A stretch of 64,000 nt of DNA from Nocardia sp. CY41 (GTDB lineage: Bacteria; Actinomycetota; Actinomycetes; Mycobacteriales; Mycobacteriaceae): positions 271,130 to 335,129 of the forward strand of contig NZ_VUOS01000007.1 of the NCBI RefSeq assembly GCF_009829325.1, given 5' to 3'. The notes below the pieces were generated by a model. The model was not told the origin of the DNA and ran no database searches. It saw only the letters and a program-made list of their open reading frames with translations. The translations under genes were made by a program, and so were the position numbers. Positions 47,667 to 57,485 of the stretch are shown here, in pieces (the first letter of the stretch is position 1; each line of letters opens with the position of its first letter).

Positions 47667-48731
47667 CTAGTATCGCCGAGCCGAATGGAACGGTGTCGAA
47701 CTCATGGGGGCGACCGCGACGGGGACGCCGAAGGTGGAGGCGTGCAGCATGAGCCCGTTGCCCGCGTAGATGCCGACGTGCGAGATGTCGGAGTAGAAGA
47801 ACACGACGTCGCCGGGCTGCAGATCGTCCTTGGCCACGGGGGTGCCGTAGGTGGCCTGCTGCGAACTCGTCCGGGGCACGTTCTTGCCGACCTGTTTGAA
47901 CGCCCACTGGACCAGGCCGGAGCAGTCGAACTGGTTCGGACCGGTGGCGCCCCAGACGTAGGGGTCGCCGACTCGGGTGAGCCCGGCCGCCAGCGCGCTG
48001 GTGCCGCTGCCGGGAACGAGGCCCTGCAAGAGGGTGTCGCGGTCGAATCCGGGCGGGAACGGTGATCCGGCGAGGGCCGACTTGTCCTTGGCCGACAGCG
48101 CGCTCCAAGCCTGCACCACCTCGGCGATGGCGCCGCCGAGATCGCTGCGCTTGTGTTCCAGATCGATGCGCACCGCGTCGGCTTTCTGCGCGGCGGCGCG
48201 GGCGGCGTCGGCGGCGGTGCGGGCCGCCGATTCGGCCGCGGTGGCGGCGGCGGTGGCCTTGTCGTAGTGGTCGAGCTGTTCGGAGGTCTGCGCGGACACC
48301 ACGTCCAGCGTGGACATCTGGTCCAGCAGTTGCTGCGGCGAATCGCTGACCAGCACGGCGAACAAGCGGTTGGTGCGGGCGCCCTGGTAGGCGGCGATCG
48401 CGGTGCGGTCGATGACCGGCTGGTAGCGGCGCACCTCGTCCCGGGCGCGGTCGACCATGTCGGTGCTGGCGGCCAGCCGGGCGTCGGCATCACGCTGGAC
48501 GGCGAGCTTGGCCTCCAGTTCGGCCTCCGCTCCCAGGGCCTGCTGGTTGAGTTGCTCGGACTGATGAGACAGATCGATCATGCGCTGCACGGCCTCGGTG
48601 GCGTTCGTGGGAAGCGCTACGGGATCCGCTCCGGCCGGACCGCCGCTGTAGAGGCCCGCGGCCAGGATTCCGGCTGCCAGCGTCCCGCCCATCAGGCGTT
48701 TGGTGTGCTGTCTGCGGTGATGTGCGGCCAC
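47667..48731 (-). CDS. NlpC/P60 endopeptidase with coiled-coil (RipA-like)
   Basis: This 354-residue exported protein has a signal peptide ending near PAGADP, a coiled-coil of about 170 residues rich in Ala/Glu/Arg, and a C-terminal NlpC/P60 domain. The catalytic cysteine is in NQFDCSGLVQWAF and the histidine in ISHVGIYAGNG, with a third residue near MLHAST. It should cleave D-Glu to meso-DAP bonds in peptidoglycan. The mycobacterial counterpart is Rv2190c. The start is GTG 48731. Confidence 0.9.
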   Translation of the reverse strand: MAAHHRRQHTKRLMGGTLAAGILAAGLYSGGPAGADPVALPTNATEAVQRMIDLSHQSEQLNQQALGAEAELEAKLAVQRDADARLAASTDMVDRARDEVRRYQPVIDRTAIAAYQGARTNRLFAVLVSDSPQQLLDQMSTLDVVSAQTSEQLDHYDKATAAATAAESAARTAADAARAAAQKADAVRIDLEHKRSDLGGAIAEVVQAWSALSAKDKSALAGSPFPPGFDRDTLLQGLVPGSGTSALAAGLTRVGDPYVWGATGPNQFDCSGLVQWAFKQVGKNVPRTSSQQATYGTPVAKDDLQPGDVVFFYSDISHVGIYAGNGLMLHASTFGVPVAVAPMSSTPFHSARRY

Positions 48732-48949
48732 AGCCGGAGGTGCCCCGTTCTCTCGTGAAGCGTTCTCTCGCGAAACCGACGCGGAGGTCTTCGTCGAACC
48801 CGGGGTTTGCGGCGGGCGAACCGCGGGTAATCAATCGAAGGTCTCGGTTAGGTTACGGAACGGCCCGGGTCGATGTCCAGCAGAGCACGAAACGATCACG
48901 GAGCCGTCCTGCGGTCGGGCCGCGGCCCCGCGGCCCGACCAGCTGCTTC

Positions 48950-49519
48950 TCAGAAGCGGCGAGCGCCCGCGACCGGCATCGAGGAGATGGGCGCCACCTT
49001 CACGGGCTGGCCGGAAGTGGACGCGTGCACGACGTTGCCGTCACCGGCGTAGAGGCCGGAGTGGCCGCCGCCGTAGAAGGAGACGAGGTCGCCCGGCCGC
49101 AGATCGTCCAGGGACACCGGGCTGCCCGCGGCGAGCTGCGCGCCGCTGGTGCGGGGCAGCTCGAGGCCCGCTTGGCGGTAGGACCACTGGACCAGGCCGG
49201 AGCAGTCGAAGGCGTTGGGGCCCGCGGCGCCGTAGACGTACGGCGAGCCGACCTTGCTCAGCGCGGCGTCCAGGGCGATGTCGCCGGAGCTCTTGGGGGC
49301 GACGAAGGGGAGGGGAGCCGGACCGGGCAGTTCGAGGCCCGGCACGCCCGGCGGCACCGGGACTTCGTTCGGAACCTCGAAGGTTCCCACGCCGGGAATG
49401 GTCACCGGCTGGGCCGACGCGGGGGCTGCGGGCAGCAGGAACGCGCCGATGGTGGCAGCGCCGACGGCCCCGGCGGCAACAGCGCGCTGTGCGTGACGCT
49501 TGACGGCGTTGGTCGTCAT
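48950..49519 (-). CDS. NlpC/P60 endopeptidase, short
   Basis: This 189-residue secreted protein has a signal peptide ending APASAQP, a Pro/Val-rich spacer with repeated PGVPGLELPG-like motifs, and an NlpC/P60 domain. The domain has NAFDCSGLVQWSYRQAG (catalytic Cys) and GGHSGLYAGDG (His). It has no coiled-coil, unlike its neighbour, so the pair may be regulated and localised differently. The ATG at 49519 starts it. Confidence 0.9.
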   Translation of the reverse strand: MTTNAVKRHAQRAVAAGAVGAATIGAFLLPAAPASAQPVTIPGVGTFEVPNEVPVPPGVPGLELPGPAPLPFVAPKSSGDIALDAALSKVGSPYVYGAAGPNAFDCSGLVQWSYRQAGLELPRTSGAQLAAGSPVSLDDLRPGDLVSFYGGGHSGLYAGDGNVVHASTSGQPVKVAPISSMPVAGARRF

Positions 49520-50114
49520 GATGCGGTACTCCCAATCTGCCTCACGACGCCGCACCCGGTGGTGCCGCGGACTGCGTCGGGGCCGCACCGATCGGCGCGG
49601 CGGACTCCGTGAGGTCTCGAAAAGGTTACGAACACATCACGGTGATTTGTAAAGCGTCGACAAAGCGAAAAGCGGTCGCTCAACAATTTCACCGGCGAAT
49701 CGGTGTGAGATATGTCCCATCGAATCACGAACAGATAACGGCAGCGTATTCCCAAGACCGCACAGGGTTTGGCAGCCCAGGGAACTGGCCAGTACCGGCT
49801 GAGGGCCTGGGATCGGCTCTCGGATCATCTTCCCAGGTAGATCGACAAAATGGGCCGTAGTGATCAATATGGTCGCCTGTTCGTACGCCGTAGAGTCAAG
49901 GCCTGTCGAGTAGCTCGGCGCGAGGCTGTCGCATTTCGTCCGACTCGCGGCAATGTTTGATACAGTTTTCGACTCTTTGTGATCTGAGTCTCTTTATCGC
50001 ATTTCTAGATCATTTCCCGGGTATCGCCACGGAATCCCCACGGTGTCATTCGGACATTTCGTGTGGTGTTCGCGCGCTCGGTTCCTGTCGGACCGTGGCC
50101 ATACGCTGCACGCC
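49520..50114. other. Divergent control region of NlpC/P60 and exonuclease genes
   Basis: About 600 bases separate the divergent starts. On the minus strand GTTCGTAACCT occurs about 100 bases before the NlpC ATG, and a similar GTTCCGTAACCT is about 120 bases before the neighbouring NlpC start. The palindrome atcaccgtgat lies alongside. No gene or known RNA element was recognised. Confidence 0.4.
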
Positions 50115-51941
50115 GTGTCCGACCCCGCGCCGCGCCCGCCCGCCCACCAGCTGGCTTTCGACGAGCTCGACACCCCTTTGTACGACACGACATTCGTGGT
50201 CGTGGACCTGGAAACCACCGGGACCAGCCCCGGTGCCGACGCCATCACCGAGATCGGCGCGGTGAAGGTGCGCGGCGGGGAGGTGCTCGGCGAGTTCGCG
50301 ACGCTGGTCAACCCCGGACGGACGATCCCGCCCGCGGTCGTGCACGTCACCGGCATCACCACCGCGATGGTGTACGCCGCGCCCCGCATCGAGGCGGTGC
50401 TGCCCGGCTTCCTGGAATTCGCGGCCGGCGCGGTGCTGGTCGCCCACAACGCCCGGTTCGACATGGCGTTCCTGCGCGCAGCCGCGGCCCAGTGCGACAC
50501 CCCGTGGCCTCCGGCGCAGGTTTTGTGCACCGTGAAGCTGGCGCGGCGGGTGCTCGGGCGCGACGAGGCGCCCTCCGTCCGGCTGAGTTCGCTGGCCCGG
50601 TTGCTCGGCGCCGCCACGCAGCCGACGCACCGCGCACTGGAGGACGCGCGCGCCACCGTCGACGTGCTGCACGCACTGATCGGCCGAGTGGGCAATCAGG
50701 GCGTCCACAGTCTGACCGAGCTACTCGACTATCTCCCCGACGTCACGCCCCGGCAGCGTTCGAAACGCGTCCTCGCGGCCGACCTCCCCGCCGCTCCGGG
50801 GGTGTATCTGTTCCGCGGTCCTTCCGATGAAGCCTTATATATAGGGACGGCCGTGAACCTGCGCCGCCGCGTCCGTAACTACTTCACCGGTTCGGAGACC
50901 CGTGGCCGGATGAAAGAGATGGTGTCACTGGCGACACGGGTCGACCATGTGGTGTGCGCGCACACGCTCGAGGCCGGGGTCCGCGAACTGCGGCTGCTGG
51001 TGGCGCACACCCCGCCCTACAATCGCCGGTCGAAATTCCCGAAGCGGGCCTGGTGGCTCACCCTGACCGACGAGCCTTTCCCGCGGTTCTCGGTGGTGCG
51101 CGAGGCCGGTAGGGACGCGCTGGGGCCGTTCCACTCCCGCAACGATGCCACCGATCTGGGTGTGATCATCGCCGAGTTCACCGGCCTGCGAACCTGTACG
51201 ACGCGATTGTCCCGGCGGGCGGCGCACGAGTGCCCGCCCGCGCTCGTCGGCGCGTGTCCGGCGGGCGCCGGTGGCGGGCCGTCGACCATGACGGAGTACG
51301 CCCCCGTGCCGGCGCTCGTGCGCGCGTTGTTCGCCGGGCACAGCGACGCGCCGATCCGATCCATGCTCGATCGCATCGAAACGTATTGCCGGGCCGAACA
51401 TTTCGAGGCCGCCGCGCGGCTGCGCGACCGGACGGCGCGGGTGGTGCGCGCGCTCCATCGAACGCAGCGCCTGGCCGCCGTGGCTCGTATCGCCGAACTG
51501 ATCGCCGCGCACCCGGACGGCGACGGCGGGTGGGAGTTCGCCGTCGTCCGGTACGGCCGCCTGGCCGGTTCGGGCACCGCACCGCGCGGCACGCCGCCGA
51601 TGCCCATCGTGGACCAGATCGTCGCCTCCGCCGAAACCGTGGTTCCGACAGGTATTTTCACGCACGCCGAGGGTTCGCTTCCGGAGCGAGAGCCGGCGAT
51701 CCGGGAATCCGGGGAGAGCGCTGCGGTCGAGGACGCCCCGCTACTGCGGGGCGCCGCACCCGAGGAGGTGGCATTGATCGCCCGCTGGCTGGCGCGGCCC
51801 GGGGTGCGAATCGTGCGCACCACGGACGGGTATCACGAGCCGGCACTGGGCGCGGCGCGCTGGCTGGGCTGGGCGGAACTGGCCGACGCGGCGGTCCGCG
51901 CGCAACCGACCGAGCAGGGCTATCTCGACCGCTTAGGCTGA
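50115..51941 (+). CDS. DEDDh exonuclease fused to UvrC-type GIY-YIG domain
   Basis: This 608-residue protein combines an N-terminal DEDDh 3'-5' exonuclease domain ([24 protein letters not shown], with [11 protein letters not shown] and [14 protein letters not shown]) with a GIY-YIG domain like that of UvrC ([20 protein letters not shown]). A UVR-like region follows ([15 protein letters not shown]). The mycobacterial orthologue is Rv2191; a role in DNA repair is inferred. The GTG at 50115 was chosen because the upstream codons look non-coding. A small Lrp-type gene follows. Confidence 0.88.
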   Translation: MSDPAPRPPAHQLAFDELDTPLYDTTFVVVDLETTGTSPGADAITEIGAVKVRGGEVLGEFATLVNPGRTIPPAVVHVTGITTAMVYAAPRIEAVLPGFLEFAAGAVLVAHNARFDMAFLRAAAAQCDTPWPPAQVLCTVKLARRVLGRDEAPSVRLSSLARLLGAATQPTHRALEDARATVDVLHALIGRVGNQGVHSLTELLDYLPDVTPRQRSKRVLAADLPAAPGVYLFRGPSDEALYIGTAVNLRRRVRNYFTGSETRGRMKEMVSLATRVDHVVCAHTLEAGVRELRLLVAHTPPYNRRSKFPKRAWWLTLTDEPFPRFSVVREAGRDALGPFHSRNDATDLGVIIAEFTGLRTCTTRLSRRAAHECPPALVGACPAGAGGGPSTMTEYAPVPALVRALFAGHSDAPIRSMLDRIETYCRAEHFEAAARLRDRTARVVRALHRTQRLAAVARIAELIAAHPDGDGGWEFAVVRYGRLAGSGTAPRGTPPMPIVDQIVASAETVVPTGIFTHAEGSLPEREPAIRESGESAAVEDAPLLRGAAPEEVALIARWLARPGVRIVRTTDGYHEPALGAARWLGWAELADAAVRAQPTEQGYLDRLG

Positions 51942-51946
51942 GCGAC

Positions 51947-52222
51947 ATGATTACCGCGATCGTCTTGATTCACGCCGACAACGGCCGCATCCCCGAGACC
52001 GCGCAGGCGGTCGCGGACACCGAGGGCGTCGCCGAGGTCTACTCCTGCGCCGGTGACGTGGACTTGATCGCGATCGTGCGGGTGCGCGACCACGAGCAGA
52101 TCGCCGAGGTGGTGACCGGCCGGATCGACAAGACACCGGGCGTCGAGCGCACCACGACGCACATCGCGTTCAAGTCGTACTCGCGCGCCGAAGTGGAGGC
52201 CGGTTTCTCGCTGGGCGAGTAG
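51947..52222 (+). CDS. Lrp/AsnC ligand-binding-domain protein
   Basis: This 91-residue protein is a stand-alone RAM/AsnC_trans_reg domain: ITAIVLIHADNGRIPETAQA, EVYSCAGDVDLIAIVRV, and ERTTTHIAFKSYS. No DNA-binding part is present. Such small proteins form ligand-binding oligomers. It begins five bases after the exonuclease stop, so the two are probably co-transcribed, and it converges toward the small secreted-protein gene. Confidence 0.85.
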   Translation: MITAIVLIHADNGRIPETAQAVADTEGVAEVYSCAGDVDLIAIVRVRDHEQIAEVVTGRIDKTPGVERTTTHIAFKSYSRAEVEAGFSLGE

Positions 52223-52228
52223 TCCCGC

Positions 52229-52513
52229 TCAGTCCTCGACCCGGACACTGCGCACCGCGAAATAGGCGGCGTCGTCGGGCGCCAGTGCCACGACGTCGCC
52301 CGAGCATCCCGGCGCGTCGTGCAGGTGGACGACGACGTCGGTGCGGTTGCGGATCTCCACGTCGGACCCGTCGCCGACCTCGAGGCAGCCGGCCGGGTTC
52401 TCGTAGACGACGCCGTCGGCGAACAAGACGCCGTCGGCCGCGTTCGCCGCCGGGGCGGCGATGATGCCCACGACGGCGGGGACGGCGAGTAGCGCCGGGA
52501 CAGTGGGTCGCAT
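52229..52513 (-). CDS. Small secreted protein, unknown function
   Basis: This 94-residue protein has a signal peptide (VPALLAVPAVVGIIAAPAANAA) and a short acidic mature part with two cysteines (AGCLEVGDG and PGCSGD) that could form a disulfide. No family was recognised. It stands alone between the Lrp-type gene and trpD. Confidence 0.7.
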   Translation of the reverse strand: MRPTVPALLAVPAVVGIIAAPAANAADGVLFADGVVYENPAGCLEVGDGSDVEIRNRTDVVVHLHDAPGCSGDVVALAPDDAAYFAVRSVRVED

Positions 52514-52653
52514 TGGCTGTGCTCCTCGTCGGTCGAACCGGTCGGCGCGGTGCCCGGCGAACTCGGCATGCGCCGGATTGCTCGCCCGACGTTACCGGCC
52601 CGGCTCCACCAGGGCCCTCGTACAGCTCAGCGTGTCGGCCGCGGCGGCAGGCG

Positions 52654-53715
52654 TCAGCTGTCGCCGAGGGTCTGCGTCAGCTTCGCCCAGCGCTCCAGCA
52701 GCGCGGTCGCAGCACCCGTGTCGATCGCCGCGGCGGCGCGCTCGATGCCCGCGGCGAGCGCGGCGTGCAGATCGGCGTCCGGATCGCCCGCGCCGCGCGA
52801 CCAGTCGTAGGCCACGATCGCGGCGGCCGAATTCAGCAGCACCGCGTCGCGGACCGCGCCACCGTTACCGGCGAACACGTCGCGGGCCACGCCCGCGTTC
52901 ACCTCGGCGTCGCCGCCGCGCAGCGCGTCCAATTCGACCCGGGGAATCCCGATGCGGGTGGGGTCGATGGTGGCCCGGCGGGTCCGTCCGCCCGAGACGA
53001 TCCAGGCTTCGGTGGTGTCGGAGGTGGTGATCTCATCGAGGCCGTCGTTGCCGCGCACCACCAGCGCGCTCGCGCCGCGTTCGGCGAACACGCCCGCGAT
53101 CACCGGCAGCAGATCGGCGAACGCGCAGCCGACCAGCCCGGCGCGCGGCTGCGCGGGGTTGGTCAGCGGCCCCAGCACGTTGAAGACGGTCGGGATGCCG
53201 ATCTGGCTGCGTGCCGCACCCGCGTACCGCAGGGCGGGATGGAACACGGCGGCGAAGCAGAAACCGATGCCTGCCTCCCGTACACAACGCGCCACACTCT
53301 CGGGGCCGAGTGCGAGTTTGACGCCCAGCGCTTCCAGCACATCGGCGCCGCCGCTCTTGGACGACGCGGCCCGGTTGCCGTGCTTGACCACGGGAACCCC
53401 GGCCGCGGCCACCACGATCGAGGACATGGTGGAGATGTTCACCGACCCGGAGCGGTCACCGCCGGTGCCGACGATGTCGACCGCGTCACCGTCGATCCGC
53501 ACCAGCCGGGCGTGCTCGAGCATGCCCGTGGCCAGTCCGGTCAGCTCGGCGGGCGTGGGGCCCTTGATCTTCATGGCGACGCCGAACGCGGCGATCTGGG
53601 CGGGGGTGGCGTTGTCGGACATGATCTCGTTCATCGCCCACGCCGTGTCGTCCGCGGCCAGGTCGCCACCGTCGGCGAGGGTTCCGAGCACCTGGGGCCA
53701 GCTGCGCACGCTCAT
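52654..53715 (-). CDS. trpD: Anthranilate phosphoribosyltransferase
   Basis: TrpD joins PRPP to anthranilate in tryptophan synthesis. The 353-residue protein has the PRPP motif [17 protein letters not shown], the [21 protein letters not shown] block, and [15 protein letters not shown]. Length fits. It is not in a trp operon here, as usual in mycobacteria. A dispersed repeat lies just upstream of its start. Confidence 0.93.
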   Translation of the reverse strand: MSVRSWPQVLGTLADGGDLAADDTAWAMNEIMSDNATPAQIAAFGVAMKIKGPTPAELTGLATGMLEHARLVRIDGDAVDIVGTGGDRSGSVNISTMSSIVVAAAGVPVVKHGNRAASSKSGGADVLEALGVKLALGPESVARCVREAGIGFCFAAVFHPALRYAGAARSQIGIPTVFNVLGPLTNPAQPRAGLVGCAFADLLPVIAGVFAERGASALVVRGNDGLDEITTSDTTEAWIVSGGRTRRATIDPTRIGIPRVELDALRGGDAEVNAGVARDVFAGNGGAVRDAVLLNSAAAIVAYDWSRGAGDPDADLHAALAAGIERAAAAIDTGAATALLERWAKLTQTLGDS

Positions 53716-53787
53716 TCCACACTTCTCCCGTCGACACCGGTTCCCGCACCAGTTTGATTGCCTGCAGCCTAGCTGTGTTGGTCTTTC

Positions 53788-53935
53788 CAGCGCCTGCGGC
53801 GCTGGGTGTTCGCGGCCCTCTTGTGGCTCGCGTCCGAGCGACCGCCGCTTGCTCCTTCGTCGCCTACGCGGCGGCCGCTCGGACGCGAGCCGGGCCGCGA
53901 ACGCGCATGCTCGGTCTCGCTTCGCTCGAAACTCG
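53788..53935 (+). repeat. Dispersed structured repeat, copy C
   Basis: The initial hairpin is cagcgcctgcggcgctg. The main stem pairs gttcgcggccc (53808-53818) with 53892-53902, and ggctcgcgtccgagcg (53825-53840) with cgctcggacgcgagcc (53876-53891), perfectly over 16 bases. Relative to copy D, three stem positions differ and all three partners change to match. The loop is TTGCTCCTTCGTCGCCTAC. A partial tail copy GGTCTCGCTTCGCTCGGAA recurs near 54033-54051. Confidence 0.82.
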
Positions 53936-54099
53936 TGGCCGGGGTGAGCTGAGCGCGTCGGCAGTCGAGTCCCGGGCCCAGGGCGCGCATTCGGCGAGCT
54001 GCGGTCGTCTTCGCTGTGGACGAAGAGGCCGGTCTCGCTTCGCTCGGAATCCGCGAGGTCGGACCGTGACGTCGGCCGGAAGCCGGCTCGGTGTCGCTG

Positions 54100-54525
54100 T
54101 CAGGGGCGCTGCCCCGGTTGCAGGGCGTCCCAGCCGTCGGCGATGCCGTCGTGACGCTGGGCCAGGCCCGCCATGCGGGAGCGCTCCTGGGAGCAGTGCA
54201 GGGCGTCGAGCAGCTGGACGCGCTGGAGGACGATCGTTTCGAGCGCGTCGGTACCCGGGCCGCCGACCTGCGGCGCGGGGGAGTAGCCGTCCTGCGCGGC
54301 GATCGCGCAGACGGTCTGCACGTGCTGAGGCGGGATACGCAGGTGATGGCGCAGCACCGCGGGCGCGTCGGGTGTCAGCGCGGTCGCGCGCGCCAACGCG
54401 GCCGAACACGCCTCGGCGTCGTCGAAGCCGGACGCGACCACGACAAGATCGGCTCGGTCCGGGTCCAGGCCGATATCCCGGTTCCGCCGCCACAGCCGCC
54501 GCCACAGTGGAACCCGAACCTTCAT
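54100..54525 (-). CDS. Conserved hypothetical protein near ctaE
   Basis: This 141-residue protein starts [46 protein letters not shown] and is soluble and helical. It has a cluster of short polar segments but no catalytic motif I recognise. It is divergent from ctaE with about 200 bases between. The C-terminal end may be less constrained. Function is unknown. Confidence 0.65.
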   Translation of the reverse strand: MKVRVPLWRRLWRRNRDIGLDPDRADLVVVASGFDDAEACSAALARATALTPDAPAVLRHHLRIPPQHVQTVCAIAAQDGYSPAPQVGGPGTDALETIVLQRVQLLDALHCSQERSRMAGLAQRHDGIADGWDALQPGQRP

Positions 54526-54722
54526 CTCAGCTTCTCCTTACCCTCGGCTGCCATGCTGGCCGGGCGTTCGTCCGCATGCGACCCGTTCCAGCGTCGCGCA
54601 CACCACTCGCCCGAGGCCGCCCGCTGGTCCAGAGCCTGTCGTTTCCTGGGGTTTCCGACACGGAGGAACCAGTTTCGTACCCGGGTACGGCCGTCGTACT
54701 ACGACGAGTCATACTTACCCCC

Positions 54723-55334
54723 GTGACGACCGCAGTAGGGACCCCAGGATCGGCCATTACCCAGCGTGTGCATTCGCTGAACCGGCCCAACATGGTCAGC
54801 GTCGGTACCATCATCTGGCTGTCGAGCGAGCTGATGTTCTTCGCCGGCCTGTTCGCGATGTACTTCGTCGCCCGCGCCCAGGCGCACGGTAACTGGCCGC
54901 CGGAGCCGACCGAACTGAACCTGAAGCTCGCCGTGCCGGTCACGGCCGTGCTGGTCGCGTCGTCGTTCACCTGTCAGATGGGCGTGTTCGCCGCGGAGAA
55001 GGGCGATGTGTTCGGCCTGCGCCGCTGGTATGTCGTCACGCTGCTGATGGGCGCGTTCTTCGTCGGCGGCCAGGGCTACGAGTACATGAACCTGGTGCAC
55101 GAGGGCACGTCGATCGCCAGCAGCTCCTACGGTTCGGTGTTCTACATCACCACCGGTTTCCACGGTCTGCACGTCATCGGCGGTCTGATCGCGTTCGTGT
55201 TCCTGCTGGTGCGCACCAAGGTCAGCAAGTTCACCCCGGCGCAGGCCACCGCGGCGATCGTCGTCTCCTACTACTGGCACTTCGTCGACATCGTGTGGAT
55301 CGGGCTGTTCGCCACGATCTACTTCGTCCGCTGA
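54723..55334 (+). CDS. ctaE: Cytochrome c oxidase subunit III
   Basis: This 203-residue membrane protein has five helices and the subunit III patterns [34 protein letters not shown] and [19 protein letters not shown]. The GTG at 54723 gives a normal N-terminus. It heads the ctaE-qcrC-qcrA-qcrB cluster, the conserved actinobacterial bc1-aa3 supercomplex operon. Confidence 0.95.
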   Translation: MTTAVGTPGSAITQRVHSLNRPNMVSVGTIIWLSSELMFFAGLFAMYFVARAQAHGNWPPEPTELNLKLAVPVTAVLVASSFTCQMGVFAAEKGDVFGLRRWYVVTLLMGAFFVGGQGYEYMNLVHEGTSIASSSYGSVFYITTGFHGLHVIGGLIAFVFLLVRTKVSKFTPAQATAAIVVSYYWHFVDIVWIGLFATIYFVR

Positions 55335-55419
55335 TCGTGGACGCCGCGCTGCCGAGCGCGCGCGGTGCGACCCAGGATCTTTCGCAGAAGTCGGTTCCGT
55401 CTACTCCAAAGGGACACAG

Positions 55420-56283
55420 ATGAGTTCATCTCCCCCGTCAGCGCCAGAGCCCGCCAGCCCCGGGAACGGCCAGGCCAGCAAGACGCGCAGGCAGCGGCGC
55501 GTTCGCCGTCGCATCGCGGGCGGGCTTGCGCTGCTGGTGGGCCTCGTCGGAGCAGGCTTCCTGGCATCGGCCCTCACGCCGGACCCGCAGCGCGCCACCG
55601 CGAACGAGGACCAGTCCGCGCTCATCCGCGAGGGTCAGCAGCTCTACGAGACGTCCTGCATCACCTGCCACGGCGCGAACCTGCAGGGTGTCGCCGACCG
55701 CGGTCCCAGCCTGATCGGCGTCGGCGAGGCCGCGGTCTACTTCCAGGTCTCCTCCGGCCGCATGCCGATGGCCCGCAACGAGGCCCAGGCCGAGCGCAAG
55801 CCGCCGAAGTTCGACGCCCATCAGATCGACGCGCTCGGCGCGTACGTGGCGGCCAACGGCGGCGGCCCGACCGTGATCCGCGACGCCGACGGCGAGATCG
55901 CCCAGGAGTCGCTGCGTGGTGGCGACATCGCCCGCGGTTCGGAGCTGTTCCGGATGAACTGCGCGTCCTGCCACAACTTCACCGGACGCGGCGGCGCGCT
56001 GTCCTCCGGTAAGTTCGCGCCGCCGCTGGAACCGGCCAGCGAGCAGCAGATCTACGACGCGATGCTCACCGGCCCGCAGAACATGCCGAAGTTCTCCGAC
56101 CGCCAGCTGAGCCCGGAGGAAAAGCGCGACATCATCGCCTACGTCAAGAACGCGACCGAGGAGCATGCCCCGGGCGGCTGGGATCTCGGCGGGTTCGGCC
56201 CCGCGACCGAGGCCCTGGCCATCTGGGTGGTCGGCATCACGCTCGTGGTCGGCGCGGCGATGTGGATCGGATCCCGGTCATGA
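55420..56283 (+). CDS. qcrC: Cytochrome bc1 complex diheme cytochrome c subunit
   Basis: This 287-residue protein has an N-terminal basic region and a membrane helix (about 25-45), two cytochrome c domains with heme motifs CITCH and CASCH, and a C-terminal helix anchoring it. The diheme form replaces a soluble cytochrome c in actinobacteria and passes electrons straight to the oxidase. Its stop overlaps the qcrA start (ATGA). Confidence 0.95.
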   Translation: MSSSPPSAPEPASPGNGQASKTRRQRRVRRRIAGGLALLVGLVGAGFLASALTPDPQRATANEDQSALIREGQQLYETSCITCHGANLQGVADRGPSLIGVGEAAVYFQVSSGRMPMARNEAQAERKPPKFDAHQIDALGAYVAANGGGPTVIRDADGEIAQESLRGGDIARGSELFRMNCASCHNFTGRGGALSSGKFAPPLEPASEQQIYDAMLTGPQNMPKFSDRQLSPEEKRDIIAYVKNATEEHAPGGWDLGGFGPATEALAIWVVGITLVVGAAMWIGSRS

Positions 56284-57485
56284 GCAATAGCGAGAAGGAG
56301 CGAGACGACATGGGTCGGCCGGATGAAGGCCACGACGCGCATCTGTCGAAGGAGCAGTCGGTGAACGCCAACCCGGCCGAGCCGACCGAGGCGGACCTCG
56401 ACAAGATGTCGCGCGACGAGCTGGTCAAACTCGGTACCGAGCGCGACGGCGTCGACGTCGCCTACCGCCGCGAGCGCTTCCCGATCCCGGGCACCCGGGC
56501 GGAGAAGCGCGCCGAGCGCGCGGTGACCTTCTGGTTCGCCGTGTCCGGCATCGCGGCCGCGGCGCTGGTCGGCGTGTTCCTGTTCTGGCCGTGGGAGTTC
56601 AAGGGCAAGGACGAGGAGGGCCACGGGCTCTACTCCCTGTTCACCCCGCTGGTCGGCCTCACCTTCGGCATCTCGGTGCTGGTCATCGGCGTCGCGGTGG
56701 TGCTGATCCGCAAGCTGTTCATCCCCGCCGAGCTGTCCATCCAGGAGCGGCACGACGGTCCGTCGCCGGAGGTCGAGCGACGCACCCTGGTCGCCGAACT
56801 GCAGGACGCGCTGGATACCTCCACGCTGGGACGTCGCAAGATGATCACCCGCACCGCGGGCGCGGGCGTCGGCGTGCTCGGCGTCGGCGCGCTGCTGGTG
56901 TTCGTCGGCGGCTTGATCAAGAATCCGTGGGCCAAGGGCGACAAGTCGCCGCTGTGGGTCTCCGGCTGGACTCCGGACTTCCCTGGCGAGACCATCTACA
57001 TCCGTCGCGACACCGGTCGCCCGGAGGACGTGGTGCTGGTGCGCCCGGAGGACCTGGACGCGGGCGCCATGGAGACGGTGTTCCCGTGGAAGGAGAAGTG
57101 GCGCGGTGACGAGCACGCGACCCTGCAGTCGCTGCGCGGCATCCGCAACGCGGTCATGCTGATCCGCCTGCGCACCGAAGACGCGCAGAAGGCGATCAAG
57201 CGCAAGGGCCAGGAGAGCTTCAACTACGGCGACTACTTCGCCTACTCGAAGATCTGCACCCACCTCGGCTGCCCGACCTCGCTGTTCGAGCAGCAGACCA
57301 ACCGGATCCTGTGCCCCTGCCACCAGTCGCAGTTCTCCGCGACGGAGTGGGGCAAGCCGATCTTCGGTCCCGCCGCTCGCGCGCTGCCGCAGCTGCCGAT
57401 CACCGTCAACGCTGAGGGCTTCCTGGTCGCCAACGGCGACTTCATCGAGCCGCTCGGCCCGGCCTACTGGGAGCGCCGTTCATGA
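56280..57485 (+). CDS. qcrA: Cytochrome bc1 complex Rieske iron-sulfur subunit
   Basis: This 401-residue Rieske protein has three membrane helices in its N-terminal part, as in actinobacteria, and the cluster ligands CTHLGC and CPCHQSQF at the C-terminal end. It accepts electrons from menaquinol. ATG 56280 overlaps the qcrC stop, and its own stop overlaps the qcrB start (ATGA), so translation is coupled along the operon. Confidence 0.95.
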   Translation: MSNSEKERDDMGRPDEGHDAHLSKEQSVNANPAEPTEADLDKMSRDELVKLGTERDGVDVAYRRERFPIPGTRAEKRAERAVTFWFAVSGIAAAALVGVFLFWPWEFKGKDEEGHGLYSLFTPLVGLTFGISVLVIGVAVVLIRKLFIPAELSIQERHDGPSPEVERRTLVAELQDALDTSTLGRRKMITRTAGAGVGVLGVGALLVFVGGLIKNPWAKGDKSPLWVSGWTPDFPGETIYIRRDTGRPEDVVLVRPEDLDAGAMETVFPWKEKWRGDEHATLQSLRGIRNAVMLIRLRTEDAQKAIKRKGQESFNYGDYFAYSKICTHLGCPTSLFEQQTNRILCPCHQSQFSATEWGKPIFGPAARALPQLPITVNAEGFLVANGDFIEPLGPAYWERRS

